DNA of 64,000 nt. It comes from Halolamina pelagica. GTDB taxonomy: Archaea; Halobacteriota; Halobacteria; Halobacteriales; Haloferacaceae. Made by a program: the position numbers and the translations under genes. Shown in pieces: positions 8,940 to 17,789 of the stretch (its first letter is position 1; each line of letters starts with the position of its first letter). The stretch lies in contig NZ_LGUC01000001.1 in assembly GCF_001307315.1 (NCBI RefSeq), positions 124,001 to 188,000 of the forward strand, in the 5' to 3' direction. Under the pieces are notes generated by a model. It saw only the letters and a list, made by a program, of their open reading frames with translations. It did not search any database and had not been told where the DNA came from.

Positions 8940-10040
8940 ATGGAACTGCTTGACGACGACGGCAACCTCTTCGGCGTCGTCAACGTCGTCGACGCACTCG
9001 TCGTCCTCTTCGTCCTCGCCGTCGTCGCCGCAGGTGCAGCGTTCGTCCTCCAGCCTGAGCCCGAACCCGAACAACCGGACATCGGCACGAAAAACGTCAC
9101 CCTCGATCTCGGTACCCAGCCGGACTACCTCGTCTCCGCGATCAACGAGGGAGACACCTACAGCGCGGGCGAGAAGAGCGAGCTCACGATCACCGACGTC
9201 CACCTCACCCCACAGGGGGACCAGGCCCGAGTCATCGTCAGGGCTGAACTCCGTGGCGTCGTCAGCGGCGACAGCATCGAGTACGCGAACGCGCCGCCGC
9301 GCCTGGGCCGCGCACTCGATATCGCCACGTCGACGTACCAGGTCAACGGCCGCATCCGTGCAGTCGGTGGGGACGATACCCTCACCACCGAAGAGACGAA
9401 CGTCGTCATCAGCGACACTATGTCGGCCGCCGACGCCGAGGAGGTGACGGAGGGCGACGAAATCCGGCTCGGCGAGCGCACCGTCGCGACCGTCGAGAAC
9501 GTCGCCGTCTACGCGACCAACGACCCGAACCAACGGCGCGTCGTCGCCGGAGCCACCCTCGAAACGTACACGCAGTCGGGCGAACGCCGCTTCGGCAACA
9601 CGCCCGTTAGACCAGGCCAGACGGTGACGCTCCCTGCAGACACCTACACGTTCAACGGACAGATCGAGCGCGTCGGCACACTCGAACCCCGCGGCTCGAC
9701 TACCGAGCGGACGGTCACGCTCCAGATGTACGACGTCCGCGAGGATTTCGCCGACGCCATTCAGCCGGGCATGACCGAGCGCGCGGGCGACACGACCACT
9801 GCCCGCATCACCGACGTGGAGACCGAGCCCTCGGTCATCATCACGACCGGCGACAACGGCAGTGTCAACGTCGTCGATCACCCGTACAACCGAAAGGTGA
9901 CGATCACAGCCGATCTCACCCTCCGGGAGACGACGACCGGCCTCACGTTCAAGGGCGAGCCGATCCGTCAGGGCTCGACAGTCGTCATCGACCTCGGGAC
10001 GATCACCGTCGAGGCGACAGTCGTCGGCGTCGGCGGCTAG
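8940..10040 (+). CDS. DUF4330 family membrane-anchored protein
   Basis: The protein has about 366 residues. A short cytoplasmic start (MELLDDDGNLFGVVNVVDALVV) leads into one membrane helix near residues 14-36, then a large extracellular acidic domain of repeated beta-rich segments. At least three versions of a unit built around small-residue strands plus T-x-x-G-R/Q-I can be recognised (near 9320, 9640 and 9960). The DLFGxxNxxD start is the hallmark of DUF4330 proteins, whose biochemical role is unknown. ATG 8940 is taken as the start; an in-frame GTG at 8928 is an alternative. Placement between glycan-precursor genes hints at envelope function. The hypothetical gene 60 nt downstream is probably co-transcribed. 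Confidence 0.75.
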   Translation: MELLDDDGNLFGVVNVVDALVVLFVLAVVAAGAAFVLQPEPEPEQPDIGTKNVTLDLGTQPDYLVSAINEGDTYSAGEKSELTITDVHLTPQGDQARVIVRAELRGVVSGDSIEYANAPPRLGRALDIATSTYQVNGRIRAVGGDDTLTTEETNVVISDTMSAADAEEVTEGDEIRLGERTVATVENVAVYATNDPNQRRVVAGATLETYTQSGERRFGNTPVRPGQTVTLPADTYTFNGQIERVGTLEPRGSTTERTVTLQMYDVREDFADAIQPGMTERAGDTTTARITDVETEPSVIITTGDNGSVNVVDHPYNRKVTITADLTLRETTTGLTFKGEPIRQGSTVVIDLGTITVEATVVGVGG

Positions 10041-10100
10041 CCCTCGACGCCCTGTCAGCATCGAAACCAACAAACGACCGCTCCCAAACGTACAACCTAG

Positions 10101-10526
10101 ATGGCCACCGAGAAGTCGGGACTCAGTGAGGCGCTCACCACCCGAGTTGAGGGGATTCGCCGCGGGCTCGAACAGTCTCGATTTATCGGCACCGTGGAGA
10201 CGGCCAGTCGCTGGGTCACCAACGCCGTCCGGAACTCCTGGCTCTACAACTGGCTAACCGCCGAACCCGAACCGGAGGTCATCGTCATCGACCTCCGCGA
10301 GACCTGGACCGTCGGCCCGTTCATCAAGATCCTCGATTGGGCAATCGAGACCACGAAACCGTGGTACGAGCAGTCCGTTCTCAAGCGTGGCGTCAACGGC
10401 GTCGTCGCCCTCGGTGAGCAGGCTGCCGAGACACGACCCGGACAACTCCTGATCGCGCTACTCGAACCACCCGAGTCACCGGAAGAGCGAGACGAGACAG
10501 AGGACGACCAGCGAAACGAGAAGTAG
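10101..10526 (+). CDS. Conserved hypothetical haloarchaeal protein
   Basis: The protein has 141 residues and no family that I recognise with confidence. It is acidic, with a predicted amphipathic helix at residues 8-45, a central hydrophobic strand-like stretch (EVIVIDLRETWTVGPFI) and a charged, disordered tail rich in Glu, Asp and Arg. No signal peptide or clear membrane helix is seen, although residues 62-90 are moderately hydrophobic and Trp-rich. It follows the DUF4330 gene on the same strand and converges on glmS with a 6-nt gap. Third-position G+C bias and the acidic composition support a real gene. Confidence 0.65.
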   Translation: MATEKSGLSEALTTRVEGIRRGLEQSRFIGTVETASRWVTNAVRNSWLYNWLTAEPEPEVIVIDLRETWTVGPFIKILDWAIETTKPWYEQSVLKRGVNGVVALGEQAAETRPGQLLIALLEPPESPEERDETEDDQRNEK

Positions 10527-10532
10527 CGACCC

Positions 10533-12332
10533 TTACTCGACGGTCACGCTCTTCGCCAGATTCCGCGGCTTGTCGATATTCCGCCCGAGCTGCTTCGCGA
10601 CGTGGTAACTCACGAGCTGCAACTGCACGTTCGCCAGCACGGGCGCGAGCCGCGGATCGGTCTCGGGCACCTCCAACACCTCATCCGCATACCGCTCAAC
10701 GTCAGTCCGTCCATCAGTCACTGCAACCACAGGTGCGTCACGCGCTTCGACCTCCTTCACGTTCCCGACAGTCTTCTCTGACCCCGTCTCCCCAGTCACG
10801 ACCGCGAACACCGGCGTGTTGGCAGTCACGAGCGCCAACGGGCCGTGCTTCAACTCACCAGCCGGGAAGCCCTCAGCGTGCTTGTAGCTAATCTCCTTCA
10901 TCTTCAGCGCACCCTCCATCGCGACCGGGTAGTCGTACCCGCGGCCAATGAAGAAGTACGCGTCCGAGTCGACGAACCGCTCGGCAACCTCCCGCGCGTT
11001 CGTCTCGTCGAGCACCGTCTGCACCTGCCCGGGCAGGTCACGCAGCGCGCTCACGAACTCGTGACTCGCACTACCGTTGCCCATCACGGCCGCGACCATG
11101 TTCACGGCGAGTACCTGCGCGGAGAACGTCTTGGTGGCGGCGACGCCGATCTCCGGACCCGACCGGATGTAGAGCACGCCGTCACACTCCCGGGCGGCCG
11201 TACTCCCGACGACGTTCGTCACCGCGAGCGTGTCGACACCGCGGCGCTGGGCGTCCCGGAGCGCACTCAGCGTGTCGGCGGTCTCCCCGCTCTGGGTGAC
11301 GCCAACGACGAGCGTGTCGTCGTCGTGCGGCGGCGGCGACGTGACGTACTCGCTGGCGACGAACGCCTGGGCAGGCACCCCCTGCGAGCGGAACAACTCC
11401 GCTGCGTACAGCGCCGCGTGGTAGGAGGTCCCGCAGGCGACCAACTGGATCGACTCGGCGTTCTGAACCGCATCCGCGATGTCGTCGCCCAGATCCACCG
11501 TGCCCGAGAGTTCGTCGACGCGCTCCTGAAGACACTGCCGAAGCGCCCGGGGCTGCTCGTGGATCTCCTTGAGCATGTAGTGGTCGTAGCCACTCTTGCC
11601 CGTCTCCTCGGACTCCCAGTCGACCGTCCGCACATCCTTCTCGACCGACTCGCCAGCGAGCGTCGTCACGTCCCAGCCGTCGAGGGAGAGTTCGGCCACC
11701 TCACCGTCTTCGAGGTAGACAACCCTATCCGTGAACTCCAGGAACGCCGGCACGTCACTCCCGAGATACGTCGCGTCGTCGGCAACGCCGAGCACGAGCG
11801 GCGAGTCGTTCCGGGCCGCGTAGACCGTGTCCGAACCCTCGAGCACGGCCGCAATGGCGTAACTCCCCTCAAGTCGCCCGACAGCGTGTCGGAACGCCTC
11901 CTCGAACGACGCGCCATCGGCGCGCTGGGCCTCGATCAGGTGCGGGACGATCTCCGTGTCCGTCTCGCTCTCGAACTCGTGGCCCGCGGCCGCGAGCTCC
12001 TCCTTGATCGACTGGTAGTTCTCGATGATCCCGTTGTGGACCACCGCAACCGTGTCAGTACAGTCCATATGGGGATGGGCGTTCTCGTCGGTCGGCGGCC
12101 CGTGGGTCGACCAACGCGTGTGGCCAATACCGACACTCCCGGGGAGTGACTTGCCCGCGAGTGCGTCTTCGAGCACTTCGAGCTCGCCCGAGCGCTTCGC
12201 AACCGACAACTCACCACCTGAAACGGCGACACCCGCGGAGTCGTAGCCGCGGTACTCGAGGTTCGACAGCCCGTCAAGGAGGACGTCGAGCGTCTCGTCC
12301 CCGCGACCGACGGCGCCGATGATGCCGCACAT
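10533..12332 (-). CDS. glmS: Glutamine--fructose-6-phosphate aminotransferase (isomerizing)
   Basis: The protein has 599 residues, the usual GlmS length. The N-terminal class II glutamine amidotransferase starts at the catalytic Cys2 (MCGIIGAVGRGD) and carries GIGHTRWSTHGPPTDENAHPH. Two SIS isomerase domains follow (VACGTSYHAAL and GRGYDYPVAMEGALKMKE), and the C-terminus ends NLAKSVTVE. It converts fructose-6-phosphate and glutamine to glucosamine-6-phosphate, the first step to UDP-GlcNAc in the cytosol. Its start codon directly abuts the stop of the upstream GlmU-like gene with no gap, so the two form a translationally tight operon for amino-sugar nucleotide synthesis. Confidence 0.97.
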   Translation of the reverse strand: MCGIIGAVGRGDETLDVLLDGLSNLEYRGYDSAGVAVSGGELSVAKRSGELEVLEDALAGKSLPGSVGIGHTRWSTHGPPTDENAHPHMDCTDTVAVVHNGIIENYQSIKEELAAAGHEFESETDTEIVPHLIEAQRADGASFEEAFRHAVGRLEGSYAIAAVLEGSDTVYAARNDSPLVLGVADDATYLGSDVPAFLEFTDRVVYLEDGEVAELSLDGWDVTTLAGESVEKDVRTVDWESEETGKSGYDHYMLKEIHEQPRALRQCLQERVDELSGTVDLGDDIADAVQNAESIQLVACGTSYHAALYAAELFRSQGVPAQAFVASEYVTSPPPHDDDTLVVGVTQSGETADTLSALRDAQRRGVDTLAVTNVVGSTAARECDGVLYIRSGPEIGVAATKTFSAQVLAVNMVAAVMGNGSASHEFVSALRDLPGQVQTVLDETNAREVAERFVDSDAYFFIGRGYDYPVAMEGALKMKEISYKHAEGFPAGELKHGPLALVTANTPVFAVVTGETGSEKTVGNVKEVEARDAPVVAVTDGRTDVERYADEVLEVPETDPRLAPVLANVQLQLVSYHVAKQLGRNIDKPRNLAKSVTVE

Positions 12333-13526
12333 TCAGCGCACCACCTCCGTGTCTCGATCCACGCGACCCGTGATGTGCGTCCCGACGCCAAGCGTCGCCC
12401 CTGTCCCGACGATGGCGCCAGGGTCGAAGCTCCCGGCCCCCTCTGCAGTCACTCGATCGGCGAGCACGGCACCAACACGCTGCCCCTCGACGACTTGCCC
12501 AGCGACGGGGATGTCTGCAACACCACTCGGCGCCACAGTCCCCGCACCGATATCGACAGCGCGGCCGGCGACGACCTCGTGCAGCGACGCGTTAGCCCCG
12601 ACGCGGGTGTCGACATCCAGCACCGAGCGAGAGACGGTTGCGTTCGCTCCCACAGTCGCGTTCCGACCGAGCGACGTTGCGGGGCCGACGACTGCGTTCG
12701 GCCCGACGACTGCATCTGCGCTGATCGCAACGGGCGGGCGGAGGACTGCCGAGTCGTGGACCCGGGCAGAGTCGGCGACCCAGACATCGTCGTCCTGGGC
12801 GACGCCCTCGATCCAGCCCTCGTCGAGCAGGCGCTCGGCGACGGTGAGCAAGTCCCACGCGTACGTGGCGTCGACCCAGAGCCCCTCGGTCCGGACGGCC
12901 TGAATCGACTCGGTGTCCCCGTCGCCGACGATCCGTTCGAGCGTCGACGGCAGCGACAGCTCGCCGTCGGTTCGCGGCGTCGCGTCGAGCGCGTCGAACA
13001 GCCGCTCGTCGAACGCGTAGACGCCGGCGTTCAGCGTGTAGTGTTCGTCAGTAGCCGGATCCTCGAAGAAGGCAGTCACGCTCCCGCCGTCGATCGAGAC
13101 GGTGCCGTACTGGGCGGCGTCGGCGTGCTCGATCGCCCCGAGGGCGCCGAAGGCACGCCCGGGCTCGTAGGCGTCCCGCACGTCGGCGACCATCTCGGGC
13201 GCGACGATCTGGTCGCCGTTCAGCACGAGGTACGGGCCGTCGACGGCACCTTTTGCCTGCCGGAGCGCGTGACCGCTCCCGAGCTGTTTCTCTTGGGTGA
13301 CGTACTCGATCGGCGTGTCGCGGTACGAATTGCCGAACTGGTCGCGGATGTGGTCGCGCTCGTAGCCGATGACGACGACGATCGAGTCCACGTCGGCGGC
13401 GACGAGCGCGTCGAAGACGTACGACAGAATGGGCCGGTTCGCGGCGGGGAGCATCGGCTTGGGCCGTGACTCGGTCAGCGGCGCCAACCGCTCGCCTTCG
13501 CCGGCCGCGAGAACGACTGCGTCCAT
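12333..13526 (-). CDS. GlmU-like bifunctional sugar-1-phosphate nucleotidyltransferase/acetyltransferase
   Basis: The protein has 397 residues. The nucleotidyltransferase domain starts with MDAVVLAAGEGERLAPLT and SRPKPMLPAANRPIL, and LVLNGDQIV carries the metal-binding Asp. After about residue 240 come hexapeptide repeats of the left-handed beta-helix kind, such as AVVGPNAVVGPATSLGRNATVGA. Archaeal relatives make UDP-GlcNAc or dTDP-glucose from sugar-1-phosphate, some also acetylating glucosamine-1-phosphate. Its zero-gap linkage to glmS supports a UDP-GlcNAc role. A second, similar protein is encoded at 15705-16907, so the two may differ in substrate. The ATG start at 13526 begins exactly at the conserved motif; the long in-frame upstream extension is antisense to uppP. 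Confidence 0.9.
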   Translation of the reverse strand: MDAVVLAAGEGERLAPLTESRPKPMLPAANRPILSYVFDALVAADVDSIVVVIGYERDHIRDQFGNSYRDTPIEYVTQEKQLGSGHALRQAKGAVDGPYLVLNGDQIVAPEMVADVRDAYEPGRAFGALGAIEHADAAQYGTVSIDGGSVTAFFEDPATDEHYTLNAGVYAFDERLFDALDATPRTDGELSLPSTLERIVGDGDTESIQAVRTEGLWVDATYAWDLLTVAERLLDEGWIEGVAQDDDVWVADSARVHDSAVLRPPVAISADAVVGPNAVVGPATSLGRNATVGANATVSRSVLDVDTRVGANASLHEVVAGRAVDIGAGTVAPSGVADIPVAGQVVEGQRVGAVLADRVTAEGAGSFDPGAIVGTGATLGVGTHITGRVDRDTEVVR

Positions 13527-13628
13527 GATGGACCTACCTCTCTCAGCCCGACAGGTTACTGTTTCGATACGCGCAGTTTTGGCGCGAAAAACAGAACCAT
13601 CATACGCCTCGCCGTCCCGGCGTGCTGT

Positions 13629-14435
13629 ATGGCTCGCGACCTCGTCGTCGCCCTCGTCGTCGGGATCCTCCAGGGGATCTTCGAGTGGCTGCCGATCTCC
13701 AGCGAGGGCAACATCACGATCGTCCTCTCCGCGCTCGGCCGATCGCCGGAGGCGGGCGTCGCGTTCGCACTGTTCCTCCACCTCGGGACCGCCCTCGCCG
13801 CGACGGTGTACTACCGCGAGGACATCCGCGACGTGCTGACGCTGCTCCCCTCGTGGCGACCGGCCAACGCCACCGAGGGCGAGCAGGCGACGGTCACCTT
13901 CCTCGCGATCGGGACGCTCGTCTCGGGCGTCGTCGGCGTCGCCGCCTACCTGACGCTCGTCGACGCCGTCTCCGAACTCGGCGGCGGCGTGTTCATCGCG
14001 CTGATCGGCGTCCTGCTGGTGCTCACGGGCGCGTTCCAGTACCTCTCGCGAGACCGACTCGGTGCGGGTCGGACGCCGACGGTCCTCGACGCGGTGCTCG
14101 TCGGCGTCGCACAGGGGCTGGCGATCCTCCCCGGGATTTCGCGGTCGGGGATGACCACCGGAACGCTGCTCCTCCGTGGCCACGAGGGCACCGAGGCGTT
14201 CCGGTTCTCGTTCCTGCTCGCGATCCCGGCCTCGGTCGGCGGCGGCCTGCTCGGCTATCTCGACACGGGACTGAACACCTCGCTACTCGCTGCGGGGGTC
14301 GCGCTCGGCGCCGCGGCCGTCGCGGGGTACGCCTCGATCGATGCGCTGCTGCGGATCGTCGACGAACTCCCGTTCTGGGCGGTCTGTGTTTGCCTCGGCG
14401 CGCTCGCGATCGCCGGCGGCGCGCTGGTTATCTGA
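13629..14435 (+). CDS. uppP: Undecaprenyl-diphosphatase family (UppP/BacA) lipid-carrier phosphatase
   Basis: The protein is a 268-residue polytopic membrane protein. The two signature motifs are present: GILQGIFEWLPISSEGN near residue 10-26 and GISRSGMTTG near residue 173. UppP hydrolyses polyprenyl diphosphate to the monophosphate on the outer face, recycling the lipid carrier. In haloarchaea the carrier would be a dolichol-type lipid used for N-glycans. Sitting between two nucleotide-sugar genes, it fits the glycan-precursor theme. It is divergent from the GlmU-like gene across about 100 nt. Confidence 0.92.
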   Translation: MARDLVVALVVGILQGIFEWLPISSEGNITIVLSALGRSPEAGVAFALFLHLGTALAATVYYREDIRDVLTLLPSWRPANATEGEQATVTFLAIGTLVSGVVGVAAYLTLVDAVSELGGGVFIALIGVLLVLTGAFQYLSRDRLGAGRTPTVLDAVLVGVAQGLAILPGISRSGMTTGTLLLRGHEGTEAFRFSFLLAIPASVGGGLLGYLDTGLNTSLLAAGVALGAAAVAGYASIDALLRIVDELPFWAVCVCLGALAIAGGALVI

Positions 14436-14603
14436 GGTCGGGCGGCAGGCGCGCGACCGGCAAGTTCCACGAATTGGATTAGTTGATGAGCCGTGGGGTC
14501 AGGTGTTCGGCCTGGGCTCCGCGCAGGCGCCGCTCGTACAGGAGCAGTACCGGGAAACGCGGACCCTGGGGTCGCAGTGACGCTCGCCGGCCGCCACCCC
14601 CGA

Positions 14604-14936
14604 TCAGTGGGCGGACATCCCGGAGACGACGTTCACGCAGTACACGCCAGCGAGGATGAGCGCCAGCCCGACCACGCCAGCGATGTCGATGGATTCGTCG
14701 AAAACGACGATACCGACCGCCGCGACGCCCACGATCCCGAGCGCCGCCCACGTCGCGTAGACGACGCCGACGGGGAGCTCCTCCAGCGTGAGCGAGAGAA
14801 GGTAGAACGCGAGTCCGTAGCCGACGACGACGCCGAGACTCGGGAGTGGCTGCGCGAAGCCCTCAGAGAGCTTGAGCGCTGTCGTCCCGAACAGTTCGGA
14901 GAGTATCGCCCCCGCGAGCACCAGATACGGGTTCAT
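14604..14936 (-). CDS. Small multidrug resistance (SMR/EmrE-type) transporter
   Basis: The protein has 110 residues and four membrane helices, the SMR architecture. The start MNPYLVLAGAILSELFGTTALKLSEGF contains the conserved membrane Glu (SELFGTTALKLS) needed for proton/substrate exchange, and EELPVGVVYATWAALGIVG contains the conserved Tyr-x-x-Trp-x-x-x-G. These act as dual-topology dimers exporting cationic compounds or guanidinium. ATG 14936 is chosen because helix 1 begins there, although the frame stays open to 14987. It is the only gene between uppP and the small gene at 15088. Confidence 0.9.
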   Translation of the reverse strand: MNPYLVLAGAILSELFGTTALKLSEGFAQPLPSLGVVVGYGLAFYLLSLTLEELPVGVVYATWAALGIVGVAAVGIVVFDESIDIAGVVGLALILAGVYCVNVVSGMSAH

Positions 14937-15087
14937 GTGCGGCCCGACGGCGACGACAGAGATGATCGTTGTGGAACCTGTCGCCACGTGGGACGATCGC
15001 CGACGAGATAACGTAGTGGAGGCAGGGTACGGTTCGTGCCCGCCTTCCGCATCGAAGGGCAGAAATACACGGTCGGAAGCCGTCGAG

Positions 15088-15312
15088 TCAGGCGAAATCG
15101 ACGCCGCTCGGACGCGCTTTGACGTAGACTCGAATCTCGATTCCTTCGGGACAAGCGCGCTCCACCTCTTCGACGAAGTCGAGCATCGCGTACACCTCAG
15201 CTGAATACTCCGGGTCGCGGAGACCGACAGCCGCCGTCCCGTTCGCGTCCGCGTCGGCGACCCGGTTTGTTCGCCGGCGGAGTTTGTCTTTGAGCTCTTT
15301 TCGGGGACCCAT
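15088..15312 (-). CDS. Small hypothetical protein (74 aa)
   Basis: The 74-residue protein has a basic N-terminus (MGPRKELKDKLRRRTNRVADAD) and an acidic second half that may form a strand-helix-strand (EIRVYVKARPSG). I do not recognise a family. No Cys cluster, signal peptide or membrane segment is visible. The ATG is preceded by A+T-rich sequence (around 15335-15350) that could provide a TATA box. It stands alone next to the longest gene-free stretch in the window, so it could belong to accessory DNA. Its haloarchaeal codon pattern supports coding, but function is unknown. Confidence 0.55.
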   Translation of the reverse strand: MGPRKELKDKLRRRTNRVADADANGTAAVGLRDPEYSAEVYAMLDFVEEVERACPEGIEIRVYVKARPSGVDFA

Positions 15313-15704
15313 TACCGTAACGTGTTGTATGCCGAACTAATAGCGTTTTTGCCAAATTCTGGAGGTAAAGTTCCTCAACTGCGAGTCGAGCGTTGCCCGC
15401 ACCTGCCAATACAGTACCCGATACCGAGATCGAGTGAGGGACAGGAGTACTGCAACCGTGGCGCCCGTCCGAGCGCGAGCAGTCGGGCAGGTGCGAGCCG
15501 AGCCAGGAGCGAGCAGTATCGCTGGCGCCGCAGTTGGGACACATCGCCGTGTCGGCTGGTCGGGAAACGGGTCGACCGAGCGATGGCGTGGGACTGTTCA
15601 AGCGATATCGAACAGCTCGAACGTAGAACTGGTCAGACAGTATCGAACAGCTCGAAGGACGTTCCGGGGGCACTCGATCTACCCCGGCCGACGTAACTCT
15701 AGGG
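15313..15704. other. Gene-free stretch with a short direct repeat
   Basis: These 392 bases are the longest stretch without a convincing gene. Short open frames occur, but they lack haloarchaeal codon preference and recognisable protein features. The left end holds an A+T-rich region probably serving as promoter for the minus-strand gene at 15312. The right part holds a 16-bp direct repeat. No tRNA-like cloverleaf or CRISPR pattern is seen. Confidence 0.5.
15606..15656. repeat. 16-bp direct repeat pair
   Basis: The sequence TATCGAACAGCTCGAA occurs at 15606-15621 and again, perfectly, at 15641-15656, 35 bp apart start to start. Each copy also contains the near-palindrome TCGAACAGCTCGA. It may be a protein-binding direct repeat or a remnant of a duplication. 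Confidence 0.6.
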
Positions 15705-16907
15705 CTACTCCTTCATCCGGTCGCGCGTCACCGTCTCGTTCGGTTTCGTCCGCGCCTCGGCACCGAGTTTGACGCCCGCGTTCAGACTCGTGTCGATCCC
15801 GGTCTTCGTCCCGTCGCCGACGACGACGCCGAACTTCCGTCGGCCCGTGTCGACCGACTCACCCTTCACCCGAACCCGGACGCACTCGTCGTCGTGGCGC
15901 AGGTTCGCGACCGTGGTCCCCGCACCGAAGTTCACGTCCCGGCCGAGCACCGAGTCGCCGACGTAAGAGAGGTGGCCGCAGGCGGTGTCAGCCATCAGGA
16001 TCGAGTTCTTCACTTCGACGGCGTTGCCCACCCGCACGTCGGGCCCGATCACGCTCGCCCCGCGGACGTACGCGTTCGGGCCCACGTCGGCGCCCGACTG
16101 GACGACAACCGGCCCCTCGATGTACGCGCCGTTGCGGACCCGAGCGCCCTCCTCGACGATGACCGCGCCGTCGAGGGTCGCCCGCGGTTCGACGGTACCG
16201 CGGACGTCCCCTTCCAGCCCGTCGAGGAGGTACTCGTTCGCTTCGAGGAGTTCCCACGGCCGGCCCACGTCGAGCCACGTCCCCTCGTACTCCACAGCGG
16301 TCACGTCACGGCCGGCGTCGATGTAACGCTGGATCGATTCGGTGATCTCGTACTCGCCGCGGTCGCTGAGTTCGGTCGCCTCGACGTGGGCGAACGCGTC
16401 GGGCTCGAACGCGTAGATGCCGAGGTTCGCGAGGTCGGTCGGCGGGTCGGCGGGCTTCTCGACGACGTTGGTCACGCGCCGGCCGTCGAGCGCGACGACG
16501 CCGTAGTTCCGCGGGTCGGCGACGGGTTTGACCGCCATCGCACTCCCCTCGGTTTCGGCGAGGGCGGCGACCAGTTCGGGCTCGATCACCACGTCGCCGT
16601 TCAGGACGAGGAACCGTTCGTCGACGTACTCGCCCGCCTGCTCGACGGCGTGGGCGGTGCCGAGCTGTTCGTCCTGCGTGACGTACTCGACGGGGGAGCC
16701 GGCGTACTCGTCGCCGATGGTCTCGCGGACCTGGTCGCCCTCGTAGCCCACGACGACGACGTAGCGGTCGACGTGGTCGGCACAGGTGTCGAGGACGTGT
16801 TCGAGCAGCGACTTCCCCGCGGCCGGGAGCAGTGGCTTCGGTTGACGCTCGGTAAGCGGGCGCATCCGCGTTCCCTGGCCGGCGGCGACGACGACGGCGA
16901 CAGTCAT
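15705..16907 (-). CDS. Sugar-1-phosphate nucleotidyltransferase with left-handed beta-helix domain (GlmU-like)
   Basis: The protein has 400 residues. It begins MTVAVVVAAGQGTRMRPLT with RQPKPLLPAAGKSLLEH, and LVLNGDVVI provides the metal Asp. The C-terminal half has hexapeptide repeats and an acetyltransferase-like tail (LSYVGDSVLGRDVNFGAGTTVANLRHD) close to that of archaeal GlmU proteins, which acetylate glucosamine-1-phosphate and then transfer UMP. It is a paralogue of the protein at 12333-13526, and the tail NFGAGTTVANLRHD makes this copy the better candidate for the acetyltransferase-competent GlmU. It is transcribed alone, opposite the toxin-antitoxin pair. Confidence 0.9.
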   Translation of the reverse strand: MTVAVVVAAGQGTRMRPLTERQPKPLLPAAGKSLLEHVLDTCADHVDRYVVVVGYEGDQVRETIGDEYAGSPVEYVTQDEQLGTAHAVEQAGEYVDERFLVLNGDVVIEPELVAALAETEGSAMAVKPVADPRNYGVVALDGRRVTNVVEKPADPPTDLANLGIYAFEPDAFAHVEATELSDRGEYEITESIQRYIDAGRDVTAVEYEGTWLDVGRPWELLEANEYLLDGLEGDVRGTVEPRATLDGAVIVEEGARVRNGAYIEGPVVVQSGADVGPNAYVRGASVIGPDVRVGNAVEVKNSILMADTACGHLSYVGDSVLGRDVNFGAGTTVANLRHDDECVRVRVKGESVDTGRRKFGVVVGDGTKTGIDTSLNAGVKLGAEARTKPNETVTRDRMKE

Positions 16908-17044
16908 TGTCGGGCTGACGAGGAGCAGCGCCTTTGGCGTTCTGTTCGAGTGGCGGGAGAAACAGGACTCGACAGCCCTGCTGTCTCCGCGGAGGCAAAG
17001 CTCCGGAGGAACCTGTTCGACAGTCGTCCTGCTCGCCGTAATCC

Positions 17045-17056
17045 TTATTTATATAC
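17045..17056 (+). promoter_or_regulatory. TATA-like box upstream of the RHH antitoxin
   Basis: An A+T-rich TTATTTATATAC lies 17-28 nt upstream of the ATG at 17073, in otherwise G+C-rich DNA. This is the spacing of an archaeal TATA box serving a leaderless or nearly leaderless transcript. Confidence 0.65.
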
Positions 17057-17072
17057 AATTTCAACACAAAGT

Positions 17073-17360
17073 ATGGCAGAAGCCGAGTCTCCCCCTGACA
17101 AGACAACAGTGAACATCCGAATAACGGAAACGTTCCTCGAGGACGTCGATACGACGTGGGAGCAACAGGGATTCAACAGCCGGAGCGAATTCATCCGGTT
17201 CGTGCTTCGCGATGCGCTCAAGCATCCCGAATTCACTCGTGCGGACCTGAAGGCGATGCTCACCAGCGAAGCAGAGATTCGTGAGGGGCGGACCCACAGT
17301 AGCGACGACGTGAAGGCAGCCTACGGTCTCGAGGAGACGACACGCGACAGCGATGAATGA
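17073..17360 (+). CDS. Ribbon-helix-helix (CopG-type) antitoxin
   Basis: The protein has 95 residues. The N-terminal KTTVNIRITETFLEDVDTTWEQQGFNSRSEFIRFVLRDAL matches the CopG ribbon-helix-helix pattern: a DNA-contacting beta strand (TVNIRIT), helix A, then helix B beginning SRSEFIR. Its acidic C-terminal tail is the likely toxin-binding part. The antitoxin gene comes first and overlaps the toxin gene by 8 nt, the usual order for type II modules. RHH antitoxins generally repress their own promoter, here the TATA region about 20 nt upstream. The frame is open far upstream, but ATG 17073 is where the fold begins and where promoter spacing fits. Confidence 0.87.
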   Translation: MAEAESPPDKTTVNIRITETFLEDVDTTWEQQGFNSRSEFIRFVLRDALKHPEFTRADLKAMLTSEAEIREGRTHSSDDVKAAYGLEETTRDSDE

Positions 17361-17634
17361 ATGGGACTGGGAACTCACCGAAACCGCACGGCGTGATTTT
17401 GACGGGCTGGACGATCACACACGCGACCGAATCGTCAGCAAGCTCGACGAGATCGTAACCGACGAATGGCGAGAGCCGCCCGACCATCTCGAACCACTGC
17501 AGGGGACGCCTCACGAAAAGCTCCGAATTGGTCAGTTCCGGCTTGGATGCCGCACCGACCGAACCGAGCAGATCCTCTACGTCTTACGTATCCGAAAACG
17601 CGGTGGCGATGCGTATCGCAGTGACGACGATTGA
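17353..17634 (+). CDS. RelE/ParE superfamily toxin
   Basis: The protein has 93 residues. The layout WELTETARRDFDGLDDHTRDRIVSKLDEIV, then LEPLQGTPHEKLRIGQFRLGCRTD and a final beta strand ILYVLRIRKRGGDAY, fits the RelE/ParE fold. RelE members are ribosome-dependent mRNA interferases, whereas ParE members target gyrase. The G-x-x-R-L-x-x-R-x-D-like core plus terminal R-x-x-Y suggests a RelE-type, but this is not decisive. The start lies inside the antitoxin gene, implying translational coupling. It is more basic than typical haloarchaeal proteins. Confidence 0.85.
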   Translation: MNEWDWELTETARRDFDGLDDHTRDRIVSKLDEIVTDEWREPPDHLEPLQGTPHEKLRIGQFRLGCRTDRTEQILYVLRIRKRGGDAYRSDDD

Positions 17635-17789
17635 CCACTCCGCAAAACCACTCTTCTGACCGGTCGGTCTTGGTTCGTGGCCGACGCGTGCTGTTCAACA
17701 GCACCGACTGTGCAGGACACCGAGAGCCAACGTGGTTGAGACACGGCTGGGGCTACCGAACGAGTGAACCGCAGAAATCGTCGACGGCC

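Noticed and set aside
15894..17072. A long in-frame upstream extension of the RHH antitoxin
   Set aside because: It lies antisense to the GlmU-like gene and the fold begins at ATG 17073, where promoter spacing also fits.
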